Source: Mercurialis annua (lineage: Eukaryota > Streptophyta > Magnoliopsida > Malpighiales > Euphorbiaceae). From it: a stretch of DNA of 64,000 nt. Position numbers and translations under genes: made by a program. Within the stretch, counting starts at the first letter, position 1. Each line of letters opens with the position of its first letter. The stretch is taken from the NCBI RefSeq assembly GCF_937616625.2, contig NC_065570.1, positions 38,509,665 to 38,573,664 of the forward strand, in the 5' to 3' direction. Positions 1 through 13,556 of this stretch are shown here, one piece after another. Below the pieces are notes generated by a model. That model did no database searches and was not told where the DNA came from. It worked only from the letters and a program-made list of their open reading frames with translations.

Positions 1-481
1 TTTTAGTGATTGAAGCCAAAAGTTTACCAACATTGCGAAAAAAATCCAAACGTTTCCCCCTTTTTAGCGATTTAAGCCAAGCGTTTACAAACGTTACTAA
101 ACAAATCCAAACGTTTCCCCTTTTTAGCGATTTAAGCCAAACGTTTACAAACGTTACGAAACAAATCCAACCGTTAAACCTTTTTAGCGATTTATGCCAA
201 ACATTTACAAACTTTACGAAACAAATCCAAACGTTTCCCCATTTTAGCGATTTAAGCCAAACGTTTACAAACATTTAGAAACAAATCCAAATGTTTCACC
301 TTTTTAGCGATTTAAGCCAAACATTTACAAACGTTACGGAACAAAACCAAACGTTTCAGATTTTTAGCAATTTAAGCCAAACGTTTACAAACTCTACTAA
401 ACAAATCCAAACGTTTTGAACTTTTAGCGATTTAAGCCAAACGTTTACAAACGCTACAAAAAAAATCCAAACATTTCACCC

Positions 482-570
482 TTTTAGCGATTTAAGCCAA
501 ACGTTTACAAACGTTACGAAACAAAACCAAACGTTTAAAACGTTACGAAACAAATCCAAACGTTTCCCCA
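482..570 (+). repeat. 89-bp extended monomer variant (60+29)
   Basis: The usual monomer is followed by an extra piece containing AAAACGTTACGAAACAAA and CCAAACGTTT before the next T-rich block, so the distance between successive TTTTAG starts is 89 rather than 60. The same variant recurs many times, for example near 1500-1590, 2920-3000, 3310-3390 and 5800-5880. It looks like duplication of the ACGTT-rich half of the monomer. Since 29 is not a multiple of three it ends the long open frames. Confidence 0.85.
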
Positions 571-3500
571 TTTTAGTGATTTAAGCCAAACGTTTATAAA
601 CGTTACGAAATAAATCCAAACGTTTCGCCTTTTTAGCAATTTCAGCCAAACGTTTATAAACGTTACGAAACAAATACAAACGTTTCCCCATTTTAGCGAT
701 TAAGGCGAAACATTTACAAATGTTACGAAATAAATCCAAACGTTTCCCCATTTTAGCGCTTTAAGCCAAACGTTTACAAACATTATGAAATAAATCCTAA
801 CGCTTAAACGATACGAAATCCTTTTTAGCAATTTAAGCCAAACGTTTATAAAAATTACGAAATAAATCCAAACGTTTCACCTTTTTAGCGATTTAAGCCA
901 AACGTTTACAAACGTTACGAAAGAAAACCAAACGTTTCACCTTTTTAGCGATTTCAGCCAAACGTTTACAAACGTTACGAAACAAATCTAAACGTTTCAC
1001 CCTTTTAGCGATATAAGCCAAACGTTTACAAACGTTACGAAACAAATCCAAACGTTTCCCCTTTTTAGCGATTTAAGCCAAACGTTTACAAACATTACGA
1101 AACAAATCCAAGCGATTCACCTTTTTAGCAATTTCAGCCAATAGTTTACAAACGTTACGAAACAAATCCAACTGATTCACCTATTTAGCGATTTAAGCCA
1201 AACGTTTACAAATGTTACGAAACAAATCCAAACGTTTCCCCATTTTAACGATTTAAGCCAAACGTTATCAAACGTTAAGCAACTAATCCAAACGTTTCCC
1301 CTCTTTAGCGATTGGAGCCAAACGTTTACAAACGTTACGAAATAAATCCAAACGTTTCACCATTTTAGTAATTTAAGCCAAACGTTTACAAACATTACGA
1401 AACAAAACCAAACATTTCAGAGTATTAGCGATTTAAGCCAAACGTTTACAAACGCTACGAAACAAATCCAGACGTTTCACCCGTTTAGCGATTTAAGCCA
1501 AACGTTTACAAACGTTGCGAAACAAAACTAAACGTTTAAAACGTTACGAAATAAATCCAAACGTTTTCCCATTTTAGCGATTTAAGAAAAACGTTTATAA
1601 ACGTTACGAAACAAATCCAAACGTTTCGCCTTTTTAGCAATTTAAGCTAAACGTTTACAAACGTTACGAAACAAATCCAAACGTTTCGCCTTTTTAGCGA
1701 TTTAAGCCAAACGTTTACAAACATCTTGGAACAAAAACAAACGTTTCACATTTTTAGCGATTGAAGCCGAACGTTTACAAACGTTACAAAACAAAACCAA
1801 ACGTTTTACCTTTTTAGCGATTTAAGCCAAACGTTTACAAATGTTACAAAACAAATCCAAACGTTTCACCTTCTTAGCGATTTAAGCCAAATATTTATAA
1901 ACGTTACGGAACAAAACTAAACGTTTAAAACGTTACAAAACAAATCCAAACGTTTCCCCCTTATAGCGATTTAAGCCAAACGTTTAAAACATTACGAAAC
2001 AAAACCAAATGTTTCATCTATTAACAATTTAAACCAAACGTTTATAAACGTTTTGAAACAAAACGAAACGTTTAAAACGTTACGAAAAAAATCCAAACGT
2101 TTCACATTTTTAGCAATTTAAGCCAAACGTTTATAAACGTTACGAAACAAAACCAAACGTTTCACCTTTTTAGCGATTTTAGCCAAACGTTTGCAAACGT
2201 TACGAAACAAAACTAAAGGTTTAAAATGTTACGAAACAAATCCAAATGTTTAACATTTTTAGCGATTTAAGCCAAACGTTTACAAACATTACGAAACAAA
2301 GCCAAACGTTTACAAACGTTATTTTTAGCAATTTAAGACAAAAGTTTACAAACATTTCCCCTTTTTAGCAATTTAAGTCAAACGTTTACAAACGTTACAA
2401 AGCAAATCCAAACGTTTCACCTTTTTAGCGATTTACGTCAAACGTTTATAAACGTTACGAAACAAAACCAAATGTTTAAAACATTACATAACAAATCCAA
2501 ACGTTTCATCTTTTTAGCGATTTAAGCCAAACGTTTAAAAACGTTACGAAACAAAACCAAACGTTTCACCTTTTTAGCAATTTAAGCCAAACGTTTACAT
2601 ACGTTTCGAAACAAAACCAAACATTTAAAACGTTACAAAACAAATACAACGTTTCACATTTTTAGCGATTTAAGCCAAACGTTTACAAACATTACGAAAC
2701 AAAACCAAACGTTTCCCCTTTTTAGCGATTTTAGCCAAACGTTTAAAATGTTACGAAACAAATGCAAACGTTTCGCCTTTTTAGCAATTTACGCCAAACG
2801 TTTACAAACGTTACGGAACAAAGCCAAACATTTCAGATTATTAGCGAGTTAAGCCAAACGTTTACAAACGCTACGAAACAAATCCAAACGTTTCATCCGT
2901 TTAGCGATTTAAGCCAAACATTTACAAACGTTACAAAACAAAACCAAACGTTTAAAACGTTAGGAAACAAATCCAAACGTTTTCCCATTTTAGCGATTTA
3001 AGCCAAACATTTATAAACGTTACGAAACAAATCCAAACGTTTCGCCTTTTTAACAATTTAAGCCAAACGTTTACAAACTTTACGAAACAAATCCAAACGT
3101 TTTGCCTTTTTAGCGATTTAAGCCAAACGTTTACAAACACTTTGGAACAAAAACAAACGTTTCACATTTTTAGCGATTTAAGCCGAACGTTTACAAACGT
3201 TACGAAACAAAACCAAACGTTTCCCCTTTTTAGCGATTTAAGCCAAACGTTTACAAATGTTACAAAACAAATTCAAACGTTTCCCCTTCTTAGCGATTTA
3301 AGCCAAACATTTATAAACGTTACGAAACAAAACCAAACGTTTAAAACGTTACAAAACAAATCCAAACGTTTCACCCTTTTAGAGATTGAAGCCAAACGTT
3401 TAAATACGTTACGAAACAAAACCAAACGTTTCCCCTTTTAGCAATTTAAGCCAAACGTCTATAAACATTTCGAAACAAAAGAAAACGTTTAAAACGTTAC

Positions 3501-5880
3501 GAAACAAATCCAAACGTTTCACATTTTTAGCGATTTAAGCCAAACGTTTACAAACGTTACGAAACAAAACCAAACGTTTCCCCTTTTTAGCGATTTTAGC
3601 CAAACGTTTACAAACGTTACGAAACAAAACCAAACATTTAAAATGTCACGAAACAAATCCAAATGTTTCACATTGTTAGCGATTTAAGCCAAACGTTTAC
3701 AAACGTTTCACCTTTTTAGCAATTTAAGCCAAACGTTTACAAACGTTACAAAACAAATTCAAACGTTTCACCTTTTTAGCGATTTACGCCAAACGTTTAT
3801 AAACGTTACGACACAAAACCAAACGTTTAAAACATTACAAAACAAATCCAAACGTTTCATCTTTTTAGCGATTGAAGCCAAACTTTTACAAGCGGTACGA
3901 AACTAATCCAAACGTTTCACCTTTTTAGCGATTTAAGCCAAACGTTTAAAAACGTTACGAAACAAAAACAAATGTTTCACCTTTTTAGCAATTTAAGCCA
4001 AACGTTTCGAAACAAAACCAAACATTTAAAACGTTACGAAACAAATACAAACATTTCACATTCTTAGCGATTTAAGCCAAACGTTTACAAACGTTACGAA
4101 ACAAAGCCAAACGTTTCACCTTTTTAGCGATTTTAGCCAAACGTTTACAAATGTTACGAAACAAAACTAAACATTTCAAATGTTACGAAACAAATCCAAA
4201 CGTTTCACATTTTTAGCGATTTAAGCCAAACCTTTACAAACGTTACGAAACAAACCCAAACGTTTTCAAACGTTACGAAACAAATCCAAGCGTTTCACCT
4301 TTTTAGCAATTTATCCAAATGTTTACAAACGTTACGAAACCAAACCAAATGTTTCCCCTTTTAAGCAGTTTAAGCCAAACGATTACAAAACTTACGAAAC
4401 AAATCCAAACGTTTCAACTTTTTAGCAATTTAAGCCAAACATTTATAAACATCACGAAACAAAACCAAACGTTGAAAACGTTACAAAACAAATCCAAACG
4501 TTTCATATTTTTAGAGATTTAAGCCAAACATTTAAAACGTTACGGATCAAATCCAAACGTTTCACATTTTAGCGATTAAGCCAAACGTTTACAAACGTTA
4601 CGAAGCAAAACCAAACGTTTCACCTTTTTAGCTATTTAGACAACACGTTTATAAACGTTACGAAGCAAAACCAAACGTTTAAAACGTTATGAAACAAATC
4701 CAAACGTTTTCCCCTTTTAGCGATTTAAGCCAAACGTCTACAAACATTACGAGACAAAACCAAACGTTTAAAACGTTACGAAACAAATCCAAACGTTTCC
4801 CCATTTTAGCGATTTAAACCAAACGTTTATAAACGTTACGTAACAAATCCAAACTTTTTGCCTTTTTAGCAATTTCAGCCAAACGTTTATAAACGTTACG
4901 AAACAAATCCAAACGTTTCCCCATTTTAGCGATTAAGGGCAAACGTTTACAAACGTTACGAAACAAATCCAAATGTTTCCCCATTTTAGCGCTTTAAGCC
5001 AAACGTTTACAAACATTAGGAAACAAATCCAAACGCTTAAACGATGCGAAACCCTTTTTAGCAATTTAAACTAAATGTTTATAAACATTACGAAACAAAT
5101 CCAAACGTTTCACCTTTTTAGCGATTTAAGCCAAACGTTTACAAACGTTACGAAAGAAAACATAACGTTTCACCTTTTAGCGATTTAAGCCAAACGTTTA
5201 CAAACGTTACGAAACTAATCCAAATGATTCACCTTTTTAGCGATTTAAGCCAAACGTTTACAAACGTTACAAAACAAATCCAAACATTTCCCCTTTTTAG
5301 CGATATAAGCCAAATGCTTACAAACATTACGAAACAAATCCAAGCCTTTCACCTTTTTAGCAATTTCAGCCAAACGTTTACAAACGTTACGAAACAAATC
5401 CAAAAGTTTCACCTTATTAGCGATTTAAGCCAAACGTTTACAAACGTTACGAAACAAATCTAAACGTTTCCCCATTTTAGCGATTTAAGCCAAACATTTA
5501 CAAACGTTAAGAAACAAATCCAAACGTTTCACCTTTTTAGCGATTGAAGCCAAACGTTTACAAACGTTGCGAAACAAATCCAAACGTTTCACCTTTTTAG
5601 CAATTTAAGCCAAACATTTACAAACGTTATGGAACAAAACCAAACATTTCAGATTATTAGCGATTTAAGCCAAACGTTTACAAACGCTACGAAACAAATC
5701 CAAACGTTTCACCCTTTTAGAGATTTAAGTCAAACGTTTACAAATGCTATGAAACAAATCCAAACGTTTCACCCTTTTAGCGATTTAAGCCAAACGTTTA
5801 CAAACGTCACGAAACAAAACCAAACGTTTAAAACGTTACGAAACAAATCCAACTGTTTCCCCATTTTAGCGATTTAAGCC
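500..5880 (+). repeat. Higher-order duplications of about 1.41 kb and 4.2 kb
   Basis: Diagnostic variants recur in order. The block with CTTAAACGATACGAAA near 807 recurs near 5033 (offset about 4.2 kb). The CATTTCAGA-TATTAGCG block occurs near 1417, 2826 and 5646. The GGAACAAAAACAAACG block occurs near 1729 and 3145 (offset about 1.41 kb). These are multi-monomer duplications inside the array; edges are approximate. Confidence 0.7.
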
Positions 5881-6420
5881 AAACGTTTATAAACATTACG
5901 AAACAATTCCAAACGTTTCGCCTTTTTAGCAATTTAAGCCTAACGTTTACAAACGTTACAAAACAAATCCAAACGTTTCACCTTTTTAGCGATTGAAGCC
6001 AAATGTTTACAAACGTTATGAAACAAAGCCAAACGTTTATAAACGTTACAAAACAAATCCAAGAGTTTCACCTTTTTAGTAATTTAAGCCAAACGTTTAC
6101 AAACGTTACGAAACAAAACCAATACAAACGGTTCCCCATTCTTGCAATTTAAGCCAAATGTTAAACACGTTACGAAACAAATCTAAACGTTTCACCTTTT
6201 TAGCAATTTAAGCTAGACGTTTACAAACGTTATGAAACTAAACGAAATGTTTGACCTGTTTAGCGATTTAAGCCAAACGTTTATAAACGTTAAGATACAG
6301 AACCAAACGTTCCACCTTTTTTGCGATATAAACCAAACGTTTACAAAGGTTATGAAACAAATCCAAACGTTTCACTTTTTTAGCCATATAAGCCGAACGT
6401 TTACAAACAAATCCAAACGT

Positions 6421-9400
6421 TTCATCTTTTTAGCGATTTAAGCCAAACATTTATAAACGTTACGAAACAAAACTAAACGTTTAAAACGATACAAAACAAA
6501 TCCAAACGTTTCACCTTTTTATCAATTTTAGCCAAACGTTTATAAACGTTTCGAAAAAAAAACAAAACGTTTAATACGTTACGAAACAAATCCCAACGTT
6601 TCAACTTTTTAGCGAGTTTAGCCAAACGTTTACAAACGTTACGAAACAAAACCAAACGTTTAAAATGTTACGAAACAAATCCAAACGTTTCACATTTTTA
6701 GCGATTTAAGCAAAACGTTTACAAACGTTACGAAACAAAAGCAAACGTTTACAAACGTTACAAAACAAATCCAAGCGTTTCACCTTTTTAGCAATTTAAG
6801 CCAAAAATTTACAAACTTTATGAAACAAAGCCAAATGTTTCCCCTTTTTAGCAATTTAAGCCAAACGTTTCACTTTTTTAGCGATTTAAGAAAAACGTTT
6901 ATAAACGTTACGTAACAAAACTAAACGTTTAAAACATTATAAAACAAATCCAAATGTTTCACATTTTTAGTGATTTAAGCCAAACGTTTATAAACGTTTC
7001 GAAAAAAAGCCAAACGTTTGAAACGTTACGAAACAAATCCCAACGTTTCACATTTTTAGCGATTTAAGCCAAACGTTGACAAACGTTACGAAACATAACC
7101 AAACGTTTCACCTTTTTAGCGAGTTTAGCCAAACGTTTACAAACGTTACGAAACAAAACTAAACGTTTAAAATGTTATGAAACAAATCCAAACGTTTCAC
7201 ATTTTTAGCGATTTAAGCCAAACGTTTACAAACGTTACGAAACAAAAGCAAACGTTTACAAACGTTACAAGACAAATCCAAGCATTTCACCTTTTTAGCA
7301 ATTTAAGCCAAAAATTTACAAACTATACGAAACAAAGCCAAATGTTTCCCCTTTTTAGCAATTTAAGCCAAACGTTTCACCTTTTTAGCGATTTAAGACA
7401 AACGTTTATAAATGTTACGTAACAAAACTAAACATTTAAAACATTACAAAACAAATCCAAATGTTTCACATTTTTAGTGATTTAAGCCAAACGTTTAAAA
7501 ACGTTACGAAACAAAACCTAACGTTTCACCTTTTTAGTAATTTAAGCCAAACGTTTATAAACGTTTCGAAACAAAACCAAACATTTAAAACGTTAAGAAA
7601 TAAATCCAAACGTTTCACATTTTTTGTGATTTAAGCCAAACGTTTACAAACGTTACGAAACAAAACCAAACGTTTCACCTTCTTAGAGATTTAAGCCAAA
7701 CGTTTACAAACGTTATGAAACAAATCCAAATGTTTCACCTTTTTAGCAATTTAGGCCAAACTTTTACAAACGTTATGAAACAAATCCAAACATTTCATCT
7801 TTTTAGCGATTTAAGCCAAACGTTTACAAACATTATGAAATAAATCCAAATGTTTCGCTTTTTTAGCGACTTAAGCCAAACGTTTATAAACGTTTAGAAA
7901 CAAAACCAAACATTTAAAATGTTTCGAAACAAATCCAAACGTTTCACATTTTTAGCGATTTAAGCCAAACGTTTACAAACGTTACGAAACAAAACCAAAC
8001 GTTACATCTTTTTAGCGATTTAAGCCAAACGTTCACAAACGTTATGAAACAAATCCAAACGTTTTGCCTTTTTAGCGATTTAAGCCAAATGTTTACAAAC
8101 GTTACGAAACAAATCCAAACGTTTCACCTTTTTAGCGATTTTTTCCAAACGTTTACAAACGTTACGAAACAATACCAAACGTTTAATCTGTTACGAAACA
8201 AATCCAAGCGTTTCACCTTTTTAGCAATTTAAGCCAAACGTTTACAAACGTTATAAAACAAATCCAAACGTTTCATCTTTTTAGCGATTTAAGCCAAACA
8301 TTTATAAACGTTACGAAACAAAACTAAACGTTTAAAACGATACAAAACAAATCCAAACGTTTCACCTTTTTATGAATTTTAGCCAAACGTTTATAAACGT
8401 TTCGAAAAAAAACAAAACGTTTAATACGTTACGAAACAAATCCCAACGTTTCAACTTTTTAGCGAGTTTAGCCAAACGTTTACAAACGTTACGAAACAAA
8501 ACCAAACGTTTAAAATGTTACGAAACAAATCCAAACGTTTCACATTTTTAGCGATTTAAGCAAAACGTTTACAAACGTTACGAAACAAAAGCAAACGTTT
8601 ACAAACGTTACAAAACAAATCCAAGCGTTTCACCTTTTTAGCAATTGAAGCCAAAAATTTACAAACTTTACAAAACAAAGCCAAATGTTTCCCCTTTTTA
8701 GCAATTTAAGCCAAACGTTTCACCTTTTTAGCGATTTAAGACAAACGTTAATAAACGTTACGTAACAAAACTAAACGTTTAAAACATTACAAAACAAATC
8801 CAAATGTTTCACATTTTTAGTGATTTAAGCCAAACGTTTATAAACGTTTCGAAAAAAAGCCAAACGTTTAAAACGTTACGAAACAAATCCCAACGTTTCA
8901 CATTTTTAGCGATTTAAGCCAAACGTTGACAAACGTTACGAAACATAACCAAACGTTTCACCTTTTTAGCGAGTTTAGCCAAACGTTTACAAACGTTACG
9001 AAATAAAACTAAACGTTTAAAATGTTATGAAACAAATCCAAACGTTTCACATTTTTAGCGATTTAAGCCAAACGTTTACAAACGTTACGAAACAAAAGCA
9101 AACGTTTACAAACGTTACAAAACAAATTCAAGCGTTTCACCTTTTTAGCAATTTAAGCCAAAAATTTACAAACTTTACAAAACAAAGCCAAATGTTTCCC
9201 CTTTTTAGCAATTTAAGCAAAACGTTTCACTTTTTTAGCGATTTAAGACAAACGTTTATAAACGTTACGTAACAAAACTAAACGTTTAAAACATTACAAA
9301 ACAAATCCAAATGTTTCACATTTTTAGTGATTTAAGCCAAACGTTTATAAACGTTTCGAAAAAAAGCCAAACGTTTATAACGTTACGAAACAAATCCCAA

Positions 9401-10600
9401 CGTTTCACATTTTTAGCGATTTAGGCCAAACGTTGACAAACGTTACGAAACATAAACCAAATGTTTCACCTTTTTTAGCGAGTTTAGCCGAACGTTTACA
9501 AACGTTACGAAACAAAACTAAACGTTTCAAATGTTATGAAACAAATCCAAACGTTTCATATTTTTAGCGATTTAAGCCAAACGTTTACAAACGTTACGAA
9601 ACAAAAGCAAACGTTTACAAACGTTACAAGACAAATCCAAGTGTTTCACCTTTTTAGCAATTTAAGCCAAAAATTTACAAACTTTACGAAACAAAGCCAA
9701 ATGTTTCCCCTTTTTAGCAATTTAAGCCAAACGTTTCACCTTTTTAGCGATTTAAGACAAACGTTTATAAATGTTACGTAACAAAACTAAACGTTTAAAA
9801 CATTACAAAACAAATCCAAATGTTTCACATTTTTAGTGATTTAAGCCAAACGTTTAAAAACGTTACGAAACAAAACCTAACGTTTCACCTTTTTAGTAAT
9901 TTAAGCCAAACGTTTATAAACGTTTCGAAACAAAACCAAACATTTAAAACGTTAAGAAATAAATCCAAACGTTTCACATTTTTTTGTGATTTAAGCCAAA
10001 CGTTTACAAACTTTACGAAACAAAACCAAACGTTTCACCTTCTTAGAGATTTAAGCCAAACGTTTACAAACGTTATGAAACAAATCCAAATGTTTCACCT
10101 TTTTAGCAATTTAGGCCAAACTTTTACAAACGTTATGAAACAAATCCAAACATTTCATCTTTTTAGCGATTTAAGCCAAACGTTTACAAACATTATGAAA
10201 TAAATCCAAATGTTTCACTTTTTTAGCGACTGAAGCCAAACGTTTATAAACATTTAGAAACAAAACGAAACATTTAAAATGTTACGAAACAAATCCAAAC
10301 GTTTCACATTTTTAGCGATTTAAGCCAAACGTTTACAAACGTTACGAAACAAAACCAAACGTTACATCTTTTTAGCGATTTAAGCCAAACGTTTACAAAC
10401 GCTATGAAACAAATCCAAACGTTTTGCCTTTTTAGCGATTTAAGCCAAATGTTTACAAACGTTACGAAACAAATCCAAACGTTTCACCTTTTTAGCGATT
10501 TAAGCTAAATGTTTACAAACGTTACGAAACAAATCCAAACTTTTCACGTTTTTTCCGATTTTAGCCAAACGTTTACAAACGTTACGAAACAGATCCAAAC
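6421..10600 (+). repeat. Higher-order duplications of 1,850 bp and 509 bp
   Basis: The stretch starting at 6421 recurs at 8271 with the same run of private variants (offset 1,850). Blocks starting at 7177, 9027 and 9536 are near copies (offsets 1,850 and 509). Sequence after 7501 recurs from 9860 (offset 2,359, the sum of the two). This points to an initial 1.85-kb tandem duplication followed by a 0.5-kb duplication inside the second copy. Confidence 0.8.
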
Positions 10601-12741
10601 GTTTCACCTCTTTAGTGATATAAGCCAAACGTTACGAAACAAATCCAAACGTTTCACCTTTTTAGCGATTTAAGACAAGTGTTTACAAACGTAACAAAAC
10701 AAATCCAAACGTTACACCTTTTTAGCGATTTAAGCCAAACGTTTACAAACGTTACGAAAGAAATCCAAACGTTTCACGTTTTTAGCAATTTCAGCCAAAC
10801 GTTTACAAACGTTGCGAAACAAATCCAAACGTTTCACCTTTTTAGCGATTTAAGCCAAACGTCTTTAAACGGTACGAAACAAATCCAAACGTTTACTTTT
10901 TTAGCGATTTAAGCCAAATGTTTATAAACATTACGAAACAAATCCAAACATTTCACCTTTTTAGCTATTTAAGTCAAACGTTTAAAAACGATACAAGACA
11001 AAACTAAAAGTTTAAAACGTTACGAAACAAATCCAAGCGTTTCACCTTTTTAGCAATTTAAGCGAAACGTTTACAAACGTTACGAAAGAAAACCAAACGT
11101 TTCCCCTTTTAAGCAATTTAAGCCAAATGTTTACAAACGTTACGAAACAAAACCAAACGTTACGAAACAAATCCAAGCGTTATGCGTTTTTAGCAATTTA
11201 AGCCAAAGGTTTACACACGGTACGAAACAAATCCAAACTTTTCACCTTTTTAGCGATCGTTTAAAAACGTTACGAAACAAATCCAAATGTTTCACCTTTT
11301 TAGCGATCTAAGCCAAACGTTTACAAACGTTACAAAACAAATCCAAACATTTCACATTTTTAGCGATTTTAGCCAAACGTTTACAAGCGTAATGAAACAA
11401 ATCCAAACGTTTCACGTTTTTAGAAATTTCAGGCAAACGTTTACAAACGTTACGAAACAAATCCAAACGTTTTACCTTTTTAGCGATTTAAGCCAAACGT
11501 TTACAAACGTTACGAAACAAATCCAAACGTTTCACATTTTTAGCAATTTCAGCCAAACGTTTACAAACGTTACGAAACAAATCCAAACGTTTTTCCTTTT
11601 TAGCGATTTAAGCCAAAAGTTTAAAAACGTTACGAAACAAATCCAAATGTTTCACTTTTTAGCGATTTAAGCCAAAGGTTTATAAACGTTACGAAACAAA
11701 TCCAAACGTTTCACCTTTTTAGTGATTTAAGCCAAACGTTTACAAACGTTACAAAACAAAACCAAACGTTTAAAACGTTACGAAAAAAATCCAAGCATTT
11801 CACCTTTTTAGAAATTTAAGCCAAACGTTTAGAAACGTTACGAAACAAAACCAAACGTTTCCCCTTTTTAGAGATTTAAGCCAAACATTTACAAACGTTA
11901 CGAAACAAAACCAAACGTTTAAAATGTTATGAAACAAATCCAAGCAATTCACCTTTTTAGAAATCTAACTCAAACGTTTACAAACGTTATCAAACAAATC
12001 CAAACATTTCACCTTTTTAGCGATTTAAGCCAAACGTTTACAAACGTTACGAAACAAGTCCAAACGTTTCACCTTTTTAGCGATTTAACCGAACGTTTAC
12101 AAAGGTTACGAAACAAAACCAAACGGCTATATTTTTTAGCAATTAAAACCAAACGTTTAAAACGTTACGAAACAAAACGTTTACAAAGGGTACGAAATAA
12201 AACCAAACGTTTCCCCTTTTTAACGATTTAAGCCAAACGTTTACAAACATTGCGAAACAAATCCAAACGTTTCACCTTTTTATCGATTTAAGCCAAACGT
12301 TTCCAAACATTACAAAACAAATCCAAGCAGTTCATCTTTTTAGCGATTTAAGCCAAACGTTTAAAAACGTTACGAAATAAATCCAAACGTTTCACCTTTT
12401 TAGCGATTTAATCCGAACGTTTACATAGGTTACGAAACAAAACCAAACGTTTCACCTTTTTAGCGATTTAAGCCGAACGTTTACAAACGTTACGAAACAA
12501 ATCCAAACGTTTCACCTTTTTAGCGATTTAAACCAAACGTTTACAAACATTACGAAACAAAACCAAGCGTTTCACCTTTTTAGCGATTTAAGCCAAATGT
12601 TTACAAACATTACGAAACAAATCCAAACATTTCACTTTTTTAGCAATTTAAGGCAAATGTTTACAAACATTATGAAACAAAACCAAACGTTTCACATTTT
12701 TAGCGATTTAAGCCGAACGTTTACAAATGTTACGAAAAGAA

Positions 12742-12872
12742 CGATTGGCTTAGCGATTTAAATATTTGGAATTGTTTTGTAACGTTTTAAACGTTTGGAT
12801 TTGTTTCGAAACGTTTAGAAAAATTTGGTTTTGTTTCTTAACATTTTTATCGTTTGGATTTGTTTCGTAACA
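12742..12872 (-). repeat. Inverted satellite segment 1
   Basis: Within an otherwise plus-oriented array this stretch reads as reverse-complement monomer (TTTGGATTTGTTTCG and GTAACGTTTTAAACG). Plus orientation resumes at about 12873. It is about two monomers long, more diverged than the segment at 15250, and edges are approximate. Confidence 0.8.
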
Positions 12873-13175
12873 TTTAATGTTTACAAACGTTACGAAACAA
12901 AACCAAACGTTTCACCCTTTTAGCGATTTAAGCCAAATGTTTACAAACGTTACGGAACAAAACCAAGCGTTTCACCTTTTTAGCGATTTAAGCCAAATGT
13001 TAACAAACCTTACAAAACAAATCCAAACGTTTAAAACGTTACAAAACAAAACCAAACGTTTCACCTTTTTAGCGATTTAATCCAAACGTTTACAAACATT
13101 ACGAAACATCCAAACGTTTCACCTTTTTAGCGATTTAAGCCAAATGTTTACAAACGTTACAAAACAAATCCAAAC

Positions 13176-13185
13176 GTTTAAAACG
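13176..13185. repeat. MITE target-site duplication, left
   Basis: GTTTAAAACG lies directly before the MITE and is repeated at 13547-13556. Removing the element and one copy restores a normal satellite sequence. Confidence 0.85.
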
Positions 13186-13546
13186 GGGTAGTTGATTCTA
13201 GGGGTCACTGTACTTTTTAAAAATTGCAAAATGGTGACTGAACTTCAAAACGTAACCAAATGGTTACTAAACTTTCAAATATGTGATTTTGGAAGGTTTT
13301 TAAGTGTTTTACGGTCAAATTATACATATGTAGTAATCAAATTTTGATTATTTATGACAAATAATAAATATTTCATATATACATATAATCAACAAAAAAT
13401 CAACTCGAAATATTTCTCTTTGGTGACCAAAAATCCTTCTATCTTAACATAGCCAAATAGTATAGTAACTAAAATGTTACGTATAGAAGTTCGGTCACCA
13501 TTTTGCAATTTTTGAAAAGTACAGTTACCTCCAAAATCAATTACTC
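13186..13546. mobile_element. 361-bp MITE with about 60-bp terminal inverted repeats
   Basis: The left 60 bases (13186-13245) and the reverse complement of the right 60 bases (13487-13546) match at most positions; both hold AAAAATTGCAAAATGGTGAC, and the ends read GGGTAGTTGATT and GAGTAATTGATT. It has no coding capacity. The long inverted repeats and the 10-bp target duplication are typical of Mutator-like non-autonomous elements, but no transposase is present, so the superfamily is inferred. Confidence 0.85.
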
Positions 13547-13556
13547 GTTTAAAACG
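13547..13556. repeat. MITE target-site duplication, right
   Basis: GTTTAAAACG, the exact copy of 13176-13185. Confidence 0.85.

Larger units (their letters stand above)
1..13185 (+). repeat. 60-bp satellite array, segment 1
   Basis: Uninterrupted tandem 60-bp monomers in one orientation; a near-consensus example is 42841-42900. Each monomer has a T5 block, AGCGATTTAAGCC, then three ACGTT cores at monomer positions 21-25, 31-35 and 51-55. The AACGTTT/AAACGTT pair forms an inverted repeat with a 2-base spacer. Longer variants of about 89 bp carry an extra 29-bp piece (for example 482-570), which shifts the register. Variation is mostly CG to TG or CA. No gene is seen. The repeat family was not matched to a named satellite. 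Confidence 0.97.

Noticed and set aside
1..13185. CRISPR-like alternation of repeat and spacer
   Set aside because: The whole 60-bp unit is conserved, with no unique spacers and a eukaryotic retrotransposon context.
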